A stretch of 64,000 nucleotides of DNA, taken from assembly GCF_000276665.1 (NCBI RefSeq), contig NW_004955434.1:22645179-22709178 (forward strand), read 5' to 3'. This stretch comes from Chinchilla lanigera (lineage: Eukaryota; Chordata; Mammalia; Rodentia; Chinchillidae). The position numbers were made by a program, and so were the translations under genes. This document shows, piece by piece, positions 49,337 through 61,104 of this stretch; positions within the stretch are counted from its first letter, which is position 1; every line of letters begins with the position of its first letter. Below the pieces are notes generated by a model. It was given only the letters and a program-made list of their open reading frames with translations. It had not been told where the DNA came from and did not search any database.

Positions 49337-50859
49337 AAAAAGTTCTTATGCCATACTTACTTTCCCTACAACCTTTAACGGAGTTTGATATGCTCAAGTC
49401 CCATAATTTATACAGTCCAATTACCTACCCAACATTATACCATAGAGGCATAATCAGAAATGTAAACTGTCACCCTCATAAAAAGAAAATAATGAAGGTG
49501 ATTAGGACTTAAAATGGACCAGGAGATTGTTCCAGGTACGGCCATAGCTAAATGGCATCAACACTGGGGTCTTGATAACTATTAAAGGAACAAAGTAGGG
49601 TTCTTTCTAAAACACATTATTAATAAATACATGTTGTTAATCTTAAAATAAGTGTTTTAATTTAGAGCCTTATAAAAGCCCATTTCTTCATGATGATGCA
49701 CGTCCTCATTACTCTGAGTGGTGGTTCATTTCCAAAGCTGACCCACCAATATTTATTTAACCAGCAATCTACTAGCATATGGCACAATGAGAAATGAAAC
49801 AGGTCAAGAAATTGCAAAGCTTCAAATCCACATGAGCAGCTCAACTGAAAGGACTAGAGCCTGGCAAAACAGGATTTTAAAACTGGAGCTCATATAATCC
49901 AAATGTTCACACAATTATATACTCCCATGACAAGGTCCAAAGCTTTCCTTCAGAGCCTCAAAGTGCTTCACTCCATAAAGGGAAAAGCTTCTACGCCACA
50001 TGAAACCCAAGTTTTTTCTATAAACAACAGTTTATCAGTGAAGTGAAGCATCTCTAACAGCTACAGTCCATGCATGCTTACAGAAAATAGTAATTTCATG
50101 ATAAAAAACTGTACAAAACCTTCCAGTAAAAAAAAAACTAAGAGAAGAGGATCCTAGAATAAATAACATATTTCAAAATGCTAAAGGAAGTTCATCTAAA
50201 GTAGGGGTTGAAGGCCCCAGATACACCCATTTTAAAGTAGCTCTTGACCAGTGAATAGTGTGTGTAGAGTTGATTCAGCTACAAGAAAACATTCCAAATG
50301 TTTATGTTTGAAAGAAACTCCCAACCTTGCCAAATCACAAGGCAATAATTTAGCACGCCTTTGTCACTGAAATTTATTATTAGTTTTTATTATTATCTTA
50401 AAAGAGAAATCTAAATTGTACCTATGTACAATTCAAACAAAAATGTTTATTTAAAGACTCAAATGTTTAATGACTGAATATGCCTTTTCTATTAATTATG
50501 ACTAAAAATTTTGGCAATAACTCCTTTTTAATATTTTTAACATAACTTTTGACTTTTCCCAAAAGCTTCTATAAACTAATATAACAAAGGTAAGACATTG
50601 TTCTTTTCTTAACTGAGGATGGTTTATTGCTTGTTTTGGGATTTTGTCAAAATAAATGAACTACATAGATCTTAGGGATGTTCTACCCTACGATATAATT
50701 TAAGACAAATTTCTATTCCTGTTTTCCTACCTGTTCTCTTCAAATCATGAGTCTAAAGCTAAACCACTGAGGTGCTTCATCTCTTTTCTCTCTCCCAAAA
50801 TGTTATTACACTTTCGTTTGCCTTTTTAATAGAAAAGCTTTTTATGAGATGCCACTTAC

Positions 50860-51003
50860 CCCTCCTGCCTTCAGCAACTTTCTTCTAAAGTCCTCTGTGG
50901 GGTTATTGAACGTTAGCTTCTCACAGCGGAGATGATTCACTGGTGGATGGCCTTCAAGATGCAGGAATAAATCATAATCAAAGCGGACTTTCTTAGGTTC
51001 TTC
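50860..51003 (-). CDS. MLLT3: MLLT3 (AF9) exon 4: C-terminal half of the YEATS domain
   Basis: The exon is 144 nt, exactly 48 codons, phase 0 at both ends, encoding residues 93-140 by human numbering. It begins [20 protein letters not shown] and ends [11 protein letters not shown]. On the minus strand it is bounded by an acceptor ending AACCTCCAG and the donor GTAAGT. It completes the YEATS fold, the acyl-lysine reader that binds H3K9ac, H3K18ac and crotonylated H3. Asp103 (codon at 50971-50973), reported to contact the histone H3 tail, is present. The only difference from recalled human sequence is Lys for Arg at residue 96. It splices to exon 5 across 28.8 kb of intron 4, the intron that carries one of the leukaemia breakpoint clusters in human MLLT3 (established knowledge). 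Confidence 0.97.
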
Positions 51004-51129
51004 CTGGAGGTTAAAACAAAAGTTTAAACAAGCAAAGTTTAGGTGAAAGAGAAAATTTTAGAACAAAGCGTAACTCTTATAAGGACCATAAAAGATCTAG
51101 ACACCGCTATAGTGTCAAAGCAGCACAGG

Positions 51130-51870
51130 CCTCGCTCTTCCCAGCCTGCCCTCTACTCTCAGCATGAAAGCGTGCCATTCTCTCTCCTCTTGCTTGCATA
51201 AGCCCTGTAGCTATTGCCTTGCTCCTACTCACTGCCCAAACTACTATAAGCTGCCTCCTTGACTAGGTCTTCCTACTTCAGGACACGTCCTCAATTCCTC
51301 CACCATTCAGGTTTCAAAATTATCTGTATCTACCCATTTCTACTCCCTGGTTAAAAATTCTATGGCTTCCAATGGCCATTAGGATAAAAATTTAGTGTCA
51401 CCTGACTGACATGTAAAGTGTTTCTTAATCTGGCTTTTGGCTTCTAATCTCACCAGACCTCAACACCCTGCTGCCCATCTGATGGCCCAACAGTACACTA
51501 CCACCGACTGCTTCAGTATCTACCTACAGCTCACTACGTTTCACTCTTGCTTTGCACTGTGACCTTCATTGCCTACCTCCATCCCTCTACCTCTTGCTTT
51601 ACTTGAATAACTTCTCATCCCTCTACAGAGATGGCGCTTTGAGAAGCACTCACTAAACTCTACCCCAACTCCCCACCTGCTCTGCTTTGCTGGGTGTGCA
51701 TCTCCCTCTCATCCCTGTTACATCTTAGAATAACTGTCTTTTGATTATCTCCATTTACCCCGATATATCATCAGATTACTGAAAGCAGTAAAAACGTTGG
51801 AACTGTCATTAGTCTCTGGAGAGTTTAGTGTCTGCACACAGTAGAAAGGCAGTATCTCTGAAATAGGTAC
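51130..51870 (+). repeat. L2 LINE 3' remnant
   Basis: GCTTCCAATGGCCATTAGGA, AATCTGGCTTTTGGCTTC, TTGCACTGTGACCTTCATTG and later TGTCTTTTGATTATCTCC fit the L2 3' end in order. It begins about 130 bp upstream (genomic plus) of exon 4's acceptor side. Confidence 0.65.
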
Positions 51871-52599
51871 AGAATATCATTTTTCTACATACAGAAATAG
51901 GAAGGAGAATCAGTACCCTGTCCAAAAGAATACAATAACTAGAATTTCATGATGCCTGGGGTTCAACTCTCAGGCCATTACTTTAGTATATTTCAGATCA
52001 TTTATCCTTCTCTCTATGTGAATTTTTAACCATCCAAGGTGAAATGATAACAACAACAAGTAGTACACACTGACCTTCACATTATTCCTCACAGTTACCT
52101 TGACAGTTCTGAGCTTATTGTTGTTTTACTAACACATGATAAACAAAATTATCTGAAGGCAGTTCTTTTGACTCAAAACTCTTAATACCTCAATCCATAA
52201 GAACACAGACATTATCTACCATAAATTCATGGTTTCTACCTATTTTCCAAATTTCCCCAAATTCTTGTCTTCATTCATTTCTTCGCCCACCTCCACCTAC
52301 AGTCACTCGTGCATGCTCTTCCCCTCTCCTCCCCCCTCATCCAGAAGGGGATGCCGCCCTCTTCTGGGTTTCCTCACAGATAACTGGCCAGTCCTTCTCG
52401 GTCTTTGCGGCCTTCTTTCTTCTTGACCCTTAAATGCTATCCACATTTCTGCAGGGTTTCCCAGGAAGATGATACCCACCCACAGGGAATCTGTTCTGCC
52501 GATGTAACAGTGGCCTCTTACCAGTATCTCCAACTCAGCGCTCACTGCATGCGGCACATGCGTGCCACCCACAGCAACACCAATTAAATTAGACCTACC

Positions 52600-53420
52600 T
52601 TAGCTGTCTTTTCTTCACATACTCTAAGTCTTAGAAACAGCAATCCTAATTGTTTCCAAGGTCAAGACACATAAAAATCGCCCCTCATCTTCAGTCTCCC
52701 TCGCTCCCCACAGTGAAACTTCCTCCCAGTTCTATTTACTGTTTGTCTTTAAGAACTCTCAGGTCTAACCCTATTCTCCAGCCATTACGACTGCTGCTCT
52801 CACTTAAGCCTTCACCTGTCCTCACCTGGTGTTCTTCCTGTTCTTGAACTTGCCTTACTCTACTTCTTACAATGACAAGAATGATTTTTTTTTTCCTAAC
52901 CCTAAAAATGAGACATCATTCCATTAAAAGAAAATAGGAAGGCTCACCATTTTCTATGATATAATCCCACCTTGCTGGAATAACCAGAATTGTCTTTTAC
53001 CCTTTTTCCTGTATTTCCTTTCTTCTATACATTCTTCTCCATAATTCTGAAGTATCTGCTTCCCATTATCTTATTTCCTGCCCAGCGGCAGTGAACCTAT
53101 GGCATGTGTGCTGCAGCCGGCTCTTTGTTATTATTAAAAGCTCTAAAAGGTTCTCCATCACTGACTTTGTCTTTCACAGGCTGTGTTCCCCACGCCTAAG
53201 ACACCCCCTCCTAGAAAATTCCCTTTATTTCCTGGTTAGTGCAAACACATCATTCAGTTTAAAGCATGAACTCCTTGGGAAAGTCTTCTTACCCCTCCCA
53301 ATACAATCAGAATTAGATGTCTCTCTTACAGCTTTCCTCTATGAATGCAATTATCACACTAAGGTATGAACATTTTTGTCTTATCTCTCCCCTAAATTGT
53401 AAAACAATCAATGCACCTTT
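52600..53420 (+). repeat. L2 LINE remnants
   Basis: AGCCATTACGACTGCTGCTC, CTCACCTGGTGTTCTTCC and, further on, AAGCATGAACTCCTTGGGAA and AATTGTAAAACAATCAATGC follow L2-like order, with unmatched parts in between. Confidence 0.5.
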
Positions 53421-53479
53421 AGAAATAATTTTAAAAGAGGGCAGTTTTCTGCCTTGTAATTCTGAGTATAAATTAGGAA

Positions 53480-54560
53480 AGCCTTTTTGCTAGACGTTTT
53501 GGCAATATCTATCAACATACTAAATGCTAATGATACTTCACCCAGTCATCCTATTCCTAAGACTCTCTTCAAATATACATGCAAATGCTCATAGTAGCAT
53601 TCTTTATAACAGCAAAAACTTAAAAAGTATCTCCATTATTATCATGGTATACTATTTACATATTTAAAATTCCTAACTTGAGAAGGCCTATTGGCAAGTG
53701 AATTAAAGGCAAGTCACAGGAAAACATTAAAGTATCATGCCCTTGCCAACCTCTAAATTGACAAGTGCATAGAGGAAATTTAACAAAGCAATACCAAATA
53801 GCTAGCAATCACTACATGAGGTCAAATATTACTCCAGACACCTTTACTAGAAGACAAATACTCTTGTATATTTTTTTAAAAGAGCCAGGGATATAGCTCA
53901 GTGGTACAAGCGCCAGCCTGGCAAGTGCAAGGTCCTAAATTCGTTCCTAGTACCAAGAAAAAAAAAGCTAGATCTTGGAAACAACCCAAATGCCCATCAG
54001 CTGAGGATTGGATGAAAAAGATGTGATCTTTTTATATAACAGAGTATTACTCAGCCATAAGAAGGATAAACTGGAGACTTTTACAGGTAAATGGATACAA
54101 CTTGAGTCCATACTCATAAATGAAATAAACCAGACACAAATGTGTAAACATCATATTGTCTCCTTAGTGTGAGAAGCTGAAAGAGTAAATGTGATCCAAA
54201 ATGTACACTAGATATTGTACAACGGGAAGAAACGTCAAACAGAAAGAGACACTGGTTTAGGGAAGTGGGAAGAAAACAAGGAAGGGAAAAGCAAAAGGAA
54301 AAAAAAAATGAATATATATAAAATAGGTTTGCTGCTGATTTCTCTCAGTTCACCGAAAAGACAGGTTTGTGCTAATACTGTCTGGACAATTAAATGCTGA
54401 CATCTCATGCTCTGAATAACTAATTTAAAGATAAGAATGTACAATGTGACCACTGTTACCCTCCTCTCATATTGTTTTGGAATTTTGTTTTTAATGTTTA
54501 TGTGGTTTTTGTCTTCTTTTTCTTTAAAGTAAAATAAATAAATAAAAAGAAAAAAGAACA
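53480..54560 (+). mobile_element. L1 3' end remnant with inserted ID SINE
   Basis: CAACCCAAATGCCCATCAGC, GAGTATTACTCAGCCATAAG, AATGAAATAAACCAGACAC and the closing CTTTAAAGTAAAATAAATA are L1 3' sequence. The end segment ACTGTTACCCTCCTCTCATA ties it to the other 3' ends here. The ID at 53884-53967 interrupts it. 53480-53880 is the less certain part. Confidence 0.7.
53884..53967 (+). mobile_element. ID SINE inserted in an L1 remnant
   Basis: CAGGGATATAGCTCAGTGGT, GCCTGGCAAGTGCAAGG and TCGTTCCTAGTACC match the ID core, with an A tail. It is flanked on both sides by L1-like sequence. Confidence 0.8.
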
Positions 54561-54874
54561 AACACATTGATGAATACAACTAATTACCAGCATAAAAAGA
54601 ATTAGGTAATAACATTACTTCATAGCCCTAAAAAGTTTTAAAGAAAAAAAGCCATTATTTCACTAAAATTAAGGGTAAGGACTGTAGAACATATCTTTTT
54701 CTATGAGTCCCAAGTGTAATTTTTAAAGCTTTTTTTTTTTTAAATTAGAGAAGAAAGCAGTACTCATTAACTGGGCTCTCACTAACTGGATGTCTTCTCT
54801 TAGTTTACAGACATAGACATTGTATTAATCTGTGCTCCTTGGAAGACAGTCTTCTTCAAAATTCAGACAAGAAG

Positions 54875-54970
54875 TGTCTGAATGTTTGTTCCACATGTAA
54901 AACCAATATGCTTCCTAGAATGAATGTCTGAATGTTTGTTCCACATGTAAAACCAATATGCTTCCTAGAA
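54875..54970. repeat. 50-bp-period tandem duplication, 46 bp identical
   Basis: TGTCTGAATGTTTGTTCCAC begins at 54875 and again at 54925. The two copies are identical for 46 bp up to GCTTCCTAGAA, and the first is followed by a TGAA spacer. Confidence 0.95.
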
Positions 54971-56002
54971 GTGGGAACCTCATTTTGGCAACATCGAATT
55001 GTCCCTCTAGTGATGCAGAAGGCTTCTCCTTGACATCTACTCATCTGGATTTTCGGAGAACGCACTGGGAGACACACAGGATCCTTGTGAACCTAAAGTG
55101 CCACAACTGATTACGTTTCAGTGCGTCTATTGGTTTTGAGTGTCTGAAACACACATAACTCTCATAAATAGGCTTCTTTCGTTGCGCAAGCACACACACA
55201 AAAATAAACACACACAAGTTCAAAAGAAGTCCTGATATTCTCCCAGCCTTCTTGACAGTGGCAGCTCAACTACATGAGGAAAATTGAGGACTCTCTCGTT
55301 AGAGAACAGGGCAAACTCAAAGTCCAGGAAGGGACTCAGAGTGGGACAACATTCATAATATGTGTACTAGGGTCTCCCAGCCACAGGACTAACTCTTTGG
55401 GCTGCCTTCCCTCCTCTCCTAAGAAAACTCTGAACACTTTTTTACAAACCATTACTATAATGAGCATTCACTCTTCAAAACAGAGTGGAGGAAACATCTG
55501 TAATAAAATGATAAATATGCGAAAGAAATGAAATGAACATCCTGGAGCAAGAACCTAGGCCAATGAAACAAGAAATATATCCAGTTGCTAACTGAAATAA
55601 ACCAGACACAGAAGACAAGTTCCGCATGATTCCGCTTCTACAAGATATCTAAAGTAGTCACACTCATCAAATTTGTAAAGTAAGACTGCAGGAGTAACTG
55701 CCAGGGGCTCAGGGGAGGGGGAATGAGCAGCTGTTAACCAACAAGCATAATGTGAACAAGCTCTAGCAGCCTGCTGTTCAACACTGTAGACTACACCCTG
55801 CAGTCAAAGGGGATGTCCACTGAAGATCTGCTTAGCAGAGCTCACACTGTGTTCCTACCACAAGAAGGTTAGATTCTTTAAAAATACATTTAGCTCAAAG
55901 ATCCAAACTGAAATACCAACATATTTCATTTCCAAGACCCTCTAAGTGGATCACTGAAGGAGTGAAAAGCAAGGTTTTTTAAATTAAAAAATAACATATA
56001 TG

Positions 56003-56130
56003 TGGCCAGGCATGGTGGCACATGCCTGTAATCACAGCACTCAGGAGGCTGAGATAGGAGGATCACCTGGGCTACAAAGTGAATTTAAGGCTAGCCTGAA
56101 CTGAACAGTGAGACCCTGTCTCAAAAAGAC
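56003..56130 (+). mobile_element. B1-type SINE
   Basis: GGCCAGGCATGGTGGCACAT, CACAGCACTCAGGAGGCTGA and GTGAGACCCTGTCTCAAAAA. A few bases around the duplicated segment are missing. Confidence 0.9.
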
Positions 56131-57419
56131 ATAAATTAATTAAAATAATATAGAGACAACTACATAAAATAGTATACTTGTGTATTATCCATGCTAATTC
56201 TTTCATCAAACTTTAACTTAAAGAAATAAAACTATATCCATATAAGCTTCTCCAGCTCTCCTCCCTGAGTAATAACGCTCTTAAATTCATGTGCTGTCAT
56301 TTGAACACCAGTTCTTACACTACAGAAGTGTGTTTCCCTAACACCATTTACTCATTTCAGTGCTTTTTAAAAACATACGTAAATGATAACAAACTGTGTG
56401 TGTGCATATTAACTTCTTCCAACACTTAGGTCAGCAACATTTCTTTAGACATATTCATAGGTATTGTATGATATTCTATATTATAAAGCCACCATTTACC
56501 AATTCATATCTCTACATATGGCCAATTAGGTGTGTCCTAATTTTTTATATTATAAACACTGAAATGTACATGTCCCATTGTTCACATGAAAAAACAACAA
56601 TCATTACTAAACATGGAATCTTAAACCTAAACTTAGAAAATAGAAATAAATAATTTGAATACTAAACATAAAATCTACTTAACAGAGTTCAGTCTGTATC
56701 TATTTTATAATGGCCCCAAGCAATAACAACTTTTCATTTTCTGTGCCACTTTCTTCATATTTAAAAAAGTAAAACCTCTGATAAAATCTGTGTGTCTTAC
56801 AGTCACGAAAACAACTGCCCTCGGTACTGTCATGTAACTTGCTTTTTACTTTGTTCCATCACTGTCAGGCTGAAGTGTAAGTGTGCAAATGTGTAGTGCT
56901 ACTTGCTGTCTCTGCATCTTTCATTTGCTCTCTTTTTACTTCAGTATATGAAAAAAATCTAGTATATGGAAAGGTTCCAATTATTTCTGCAAAATAAGAA
57001 AATGGGCAAGTCAGAAAACACGTTTCTCTGTTCAACTGAGAGCTTATAAAAATGGCCAGAAAAGTTAAATTAAGAAAGAATAAAATTTTAGGCACTTCAG
57101 CATTATTTCCAGACTGAGGCCGGCACAATGTGAAATTAACTTACAACGGATGCAGAGTCCAACCATAACCACCCTATCCACCACAAGGGATCAGAGCTCT
57201 TTCCCATCTTCTCCTTGAGACAAAACTTTTTAGATTGAGGCCGAGCTTCTTCCTATAGTATAACCCACTCCCTTAATAAAATTTAAAAACTAGACAGGAG
57301 GATGCGACAAGAGAAATCATCATATGGTCTTCATTAATTAAACTTCCAAGATACTAAAAGGAGGTAGCAGGAGGAAGAGACAGGTTCTGAATTTTTTCTC
57401 ATATACACAACCCCTTAAA

Positions 57420-58060
57420 AACACACTGTAAAATGGGAAATGGATCTGAATAGTCATTTTTCAAAAAAAAAATACACAAATGAACAGTAAGTATATAAAA
57501 AATGTTTATCAGGAAATGCAACTAAAAACCAAAATGAAATACTGTACCATCTCACATCAACTAGGATGATGACAATTAAAAGGGAAAAGCAGAGAACAAA
57601 AAGTGTTGGAGACACTGGAGTGCTCACACACTGCTGGCAGGAATGTGCAATGGTTTACTCACTTTGGAAAGTAGCTTAGCAGTTCCTCAGTAAGTTAAAA
57701 CTGGAATTATCATATGATTGAACAATTCTACCTAGGTACGCACTCAGGAGATTTTGAAAACTTCTGTCCACAAAAACCCTACTAAATGAATACTCATACC
57801 AGCATTATTCGTAACAGTGAAGAAGTGGGAATATATCAAATGGTTATCACCTTATACATGAAAAGACAAAATGCAACACATTTATATAATGAATATTGTT
57901 AACCCATAAAAATGAGTTAAATACTGACCTATTTTACAACATGGACAAATCTTACCTCTCAAAGGTTCTTATAAACTTACTAAACGAAATGACACATGTA
58001 AGCACTTAGTGTCCTGCCAAAGACAAAGTACTGCAAGGACATAAACATTTATGCAGAAAT
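57420..58060 (+). mobile_element. L1 3' region remnant
   Basis: ACCATCTCACATCAACTAGG, TGGAGACACTGGAGTGCTC, AACAATTCTACCTAGGTACG and AGTGAAGAAGTGGGAATATA are recognisable L1 ORF2-end text, with stops throughout. Confidence 0.8.
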
Positions 58061-58454
58061 AGGTTATGTCACATATGTCCCCAAAATATGCATATAGGAA
58101 AATCCCAATTAACAGAGCGGAAGGTGAAGAAACACGGTATAGTAGGAATGTGGTACACGAGAAGACAGGGTCAGACAGAAAACAACATGGAAAACAAAGC
58201 TATTCTTCCATCTACGCACCCCCACCTCGCAGCCCATACCACCAGAGTCAGACTCTGCAGATGTGGGGGGACTGGAAACCTGTACTGAGCTTGGGTACTG
58301 ATGCTGCTACTGTCTCAAGGGCCACATTGCATAGAGCACTCGTTTGGAGGACATGACATTCTATTTGCTCAGTTCCTTTCTTTAAGTGAATTAGCTCACT
58401 TTGTGGCACATTTTAGAAACTATGACTGGGGGGAAGGTGAAAAGAAAGGGACAG

Positions 58455-58605
58455 CATGATCAAAAATACCACTTATTGAGTGCTTACTAAAATATGAGGA
58501 GCTGTTCTAAATACTTTACATAAAAACATTTCATGTAACCATACAAACCACTTTATGAGGCAGATACTCTTCTCTCCTCATTTTACAAGAAACATAAGCC
58601 CCACA
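58455..58605 (-). repeat. MIR SINE, minus strand
   Basis: ATTGAGTGCTTACTAAAATA, GCTGTTCTAAATACTTTACA, ACTTTATGAGGCAGATACTC and CATTTTACAAGAAACATAAG follow the reversed MIR consensus closely. Confidence 0.85.
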
Positions 58606-59081
58606 GCAGTGGAATTTCTCCAATATTGCAGTCTTTGTATTCTGCCACCTATATGCTCTGGAAAATTTTTAAATCCAGTAGAATCCATAATACCTCAAGT
58701 TGAAATATCTGTATATAAATGTCAGTATTTGTATTACCTAAAGATAACATGAGATTATTATTTGTAAGCCTAAAAATTTTACAAATACCAAAACAAGTAA
58801 GAGAACACATCACTAAAAATGCTTTCTTTACAAACATGTATTATTCTTTTTCTAAATGGTAATCATTCTTCTCTTAAAAGGAAATTTTAATTAATATCAT
58901 ATAAACTGACTTATGTAATTCAAATTATCTTTTTATAACAATGGACAAAATTCCAAGGATACAAATTTAACTTTCATTTAAAAACCACTCAGTGTTGGAA
59001 GTGTTATGAATCATAAGTATTTTAAACAACATTTGAGTAATGGAGGATCTCCTGAAAGATTAATGGATAAAGATTACATAC

Positions 59082-59164
59082 CTTGTTTTTAAAATAAACC
59101 TCAATTGGCAAAATGAAACCAGCATACCCAGATTCTTCTACTTTGTAAGGTGGATCTTTGCACA
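59082..59164 (-). CDS. MLLT3: MLLT3 (AF9) exon 3: central part of the YEATS domain
   Basis: The exon is 83 nt. Two bases (TG) complete the Val65 codon begun in exon 2, and 27 codons follow for residues 66-92: [16 protein letters not shown], then [11 protein letters not shown]. On the minus strand the acceptor is AATGTTGCAG and the donor GTATGT, both canonical. The Gly77-Tyr78 pair is intact. Tyr78 (codon at 59124-59126) is one wall of the aromatic cage that reads acyl-lysine. The protein text matches recalled human AF9 without a difference. The entry phase is not zero, so skipping this exon would shift the frame, unlike exons 4 and 5. Exons 1 and 2 lie beyond position 64000. Intron 3, between this exon and exon 4, is 8078 bp. 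Confidence 0.96.
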
Positions 59165-59839
59165 CTGCAACATTAAAAAAGAAAATAGGAAAGATGAGAA
59201 TAAATTTTTTTAAAAAAACATTGTTTTTTAAAAGGAAAAAAATACCATTCTACCACATAGATCACTCGCAATTTTCAAAGCCCTTTGGTAACCCCAAAGC
59301 TGAGTCTCTGTTCTTTATTTCTTCTCTAGAATCTGTAACAATAATTTGTTCTATCGAAAACAAAAAATTTAAGTTATTTATTAAAATTTTAAGCATAGCC
59401 GGTTGCAGTCAACTATAATCATTAATGAGTGGACAACCCCTCCTGTGTTTGAGATGTTCTGATTTCTATGTCGCCTCTATGTTCTGTCAATTTTATTGGT
59501 GCCCGTGAAGACTTATTACCCTCATCTTTCTCCCCTGCCAAAAAAATGGTCATAGAAAGTCTGACAGACACACATACAAACACTTTAAAATATAATCACA
59601 TCACGAGAATACAAAATAAACAACAGGACCTTTGTATTTCATATGGAATTAGTAAGAAGCAAAACCAGAGATTATGCAATCTCTGGGGTGTAAGATGCCT
59701 AGGAAACTAGATTTTACCCTCCTCCAAAGTTTTCATTAAACCAAAGCCAATCAAAAGCCAACTGAAATGATCCTGCTTAAGACCACATGTTCATGGTTTC
59801 ACAGAATAAAGCTGTAGAAACTGAATATCAAGGCTGTGT

Positions 59840-60055
59840 ACCCTGGTACCCCGAGTCCTCTTCAGCAGCCCAAGCTTACCTTTCCAAGCTTTGCGCCTAC
59901 CACAGCTCCTGGGTTTTGGCCAGACACACCCACCCAAACCAGTCCCCATGCTGTACTTTTCCCACCTTGGCCCAGTCCTCCTACACTCCTTCTATCCTTT
60001 CTAGGCCAGCAAGTACTGGCATCTCCTCTCCTTTGAGCCTCCAGAAGCATTAACT
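59840..60055 (+). repeat. L2-like LINE remnant
   Basis: The stretch is pyrimidine-rich with TTTCCAAGCTTTGCGCCTAC and CACAGCTCCTGGGTTTTGG. The resemblance is to the L2 3' part. Weak call. Confidence 0.35.
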
Positions 60056-60310
60056 GTCTGAATCAGTGCTTCCACACTGAACAGGATCCCGTATGACCAT
60101 ACATTCAGGAATCTCATCAGCTGATTACTTTCTCTTCTCAAGGACAAAAAGAATACTTACCTGAGGAAGATAAAGAGTATGTCAAGGGCTCAGGCTATAG
60201 CAGCCAGCACATCTGGCTTCCACTCTATGATGCACCTCAAACCCCAGGCTACCTCTCTGAAATGTGGGTTCCTTTTCTAGACAATGTGAAGATTAAGCAG
60301 GGTAACTTCT

Positions 60311-60655
60311 ACCGACTGAATGTTTGCGCCCAGCCCCATCCATCCGTATTTCAACCTCTGAACCTCTCACAGCAACAGTATTAGGAAGTGAGGCCCTAGG
60401 GAGATGATTAGGTCATAAGGGTGCAGCCCTCATGAACAGATTTAGTACCCTTATAAAAACTTTTTGGCCTCTTCTTTTATATGAAAACATGGCAAGAAAA
60501 TGGCAGTCTGCAAGCTCAAAGGGGACCCTCCCCAGAATGTAACGTTGTCATTACCCTGATTTTAGACTTCCACCCACCAGAACCATGAGAAATACATTTC
60601 TATCATGCATATGCCACACAGTCTGTGAAGATTTGCTATGGAAGTCTGAATGAAA
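60311..60655 (+). mobile_element. MaLR LTR (MST/MLT1-type), older
   Basis: ACTGAATGTTTGCGCCCAGC, ATTAGGAAGTGAGGCCCTAG, GATGATTAGGTCATAAGGGT and CAGAACCATGAGAAATACAT follow MST/MLT1 LTR order. It is diverged, with no clear target duplication. Confidence 0.8.
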
Positions 60656-61104
60656 TAAGAGGGTGATAAATACACAAGTTACAGCCCAGGGCCTGGCACA
60701 TGTCCGCTTTCAATCAGTGACTCACATGAGACAGGGAATCTAACCCTAATGTATCTACGTGCCGCGTAACTTCTTCAAACGAAAACAAAAAGGAGGCAGC
60801 AAGCAGAAGTACCTGGATTGGATCAGAATGCTCAGGTACACGGCTCAGAGCTAGAGATTCTCTAGATAGCCTACATTTCCTTTCCCTTTAACAGGAAGGA
60901 AACATCATCTACACATCTGTAAGCATGGCTGCAAGGGCCCTATGAACAGAACTATGTATAGGCACAAGGTATTTTTTATTACAAACGATGAGGTTGACAA
61001 TGTACATGAGAATTGGTTGTAAATGGCACAAACGCAAATATGGTTATAAAGGGGTATACATACTAAAGGCAAGATTCTGAGGTCTGACTGTCCTCTTCAG
61101 CCCA

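Larger units (their letters stand above)
22011..50859 (-). other. MLLT3: MLLT3 intron 4 (complete, 28,849 bp)
   Basis: The boundaries are set by the exon 4 donor GTAAGT and the exon 5 acceptor CTGCAG. The listed repeats account for perhaps a third of it. Stretches where I see nothing classifiable are 22020-23190, 23350-26010, 26230-27000, 28100-28600, 29450-30890, 33410-34660, 35650-36400, 36800-37760, 37900-38590, 39150-39970, 40190-41160, 41310-42820, 43210-44390, 44860-45580, 45700-47230, 48870-49230 and 49360-50850. The part 22290-22520 resembles old mammalian interspersed repeat sequence (wording like a data-poor MIR/L3 relative) but is not called. Confidence 0.9.
51004..59081 (-). other. 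MLLT3: MLLT3 intron 3 (complete, 8,078 bp)
   Basis: The intron runs from the exon 3 donor GTATGT to the exon 4 acceptor AACCTCCAG. It contains L2 remnants (51130-51870, 52600-53420), an L1 3' end with an inserted ID SINE (53480-54560), a perfect 50-bp-period duplication (54875-54970), a B1 SINE (56003-56130), an L1 remnant (57420-58060) and a MIR (58455-58605). 55100-56000 and 56140-57410 show no recognisable element. Confidence 0.9.
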
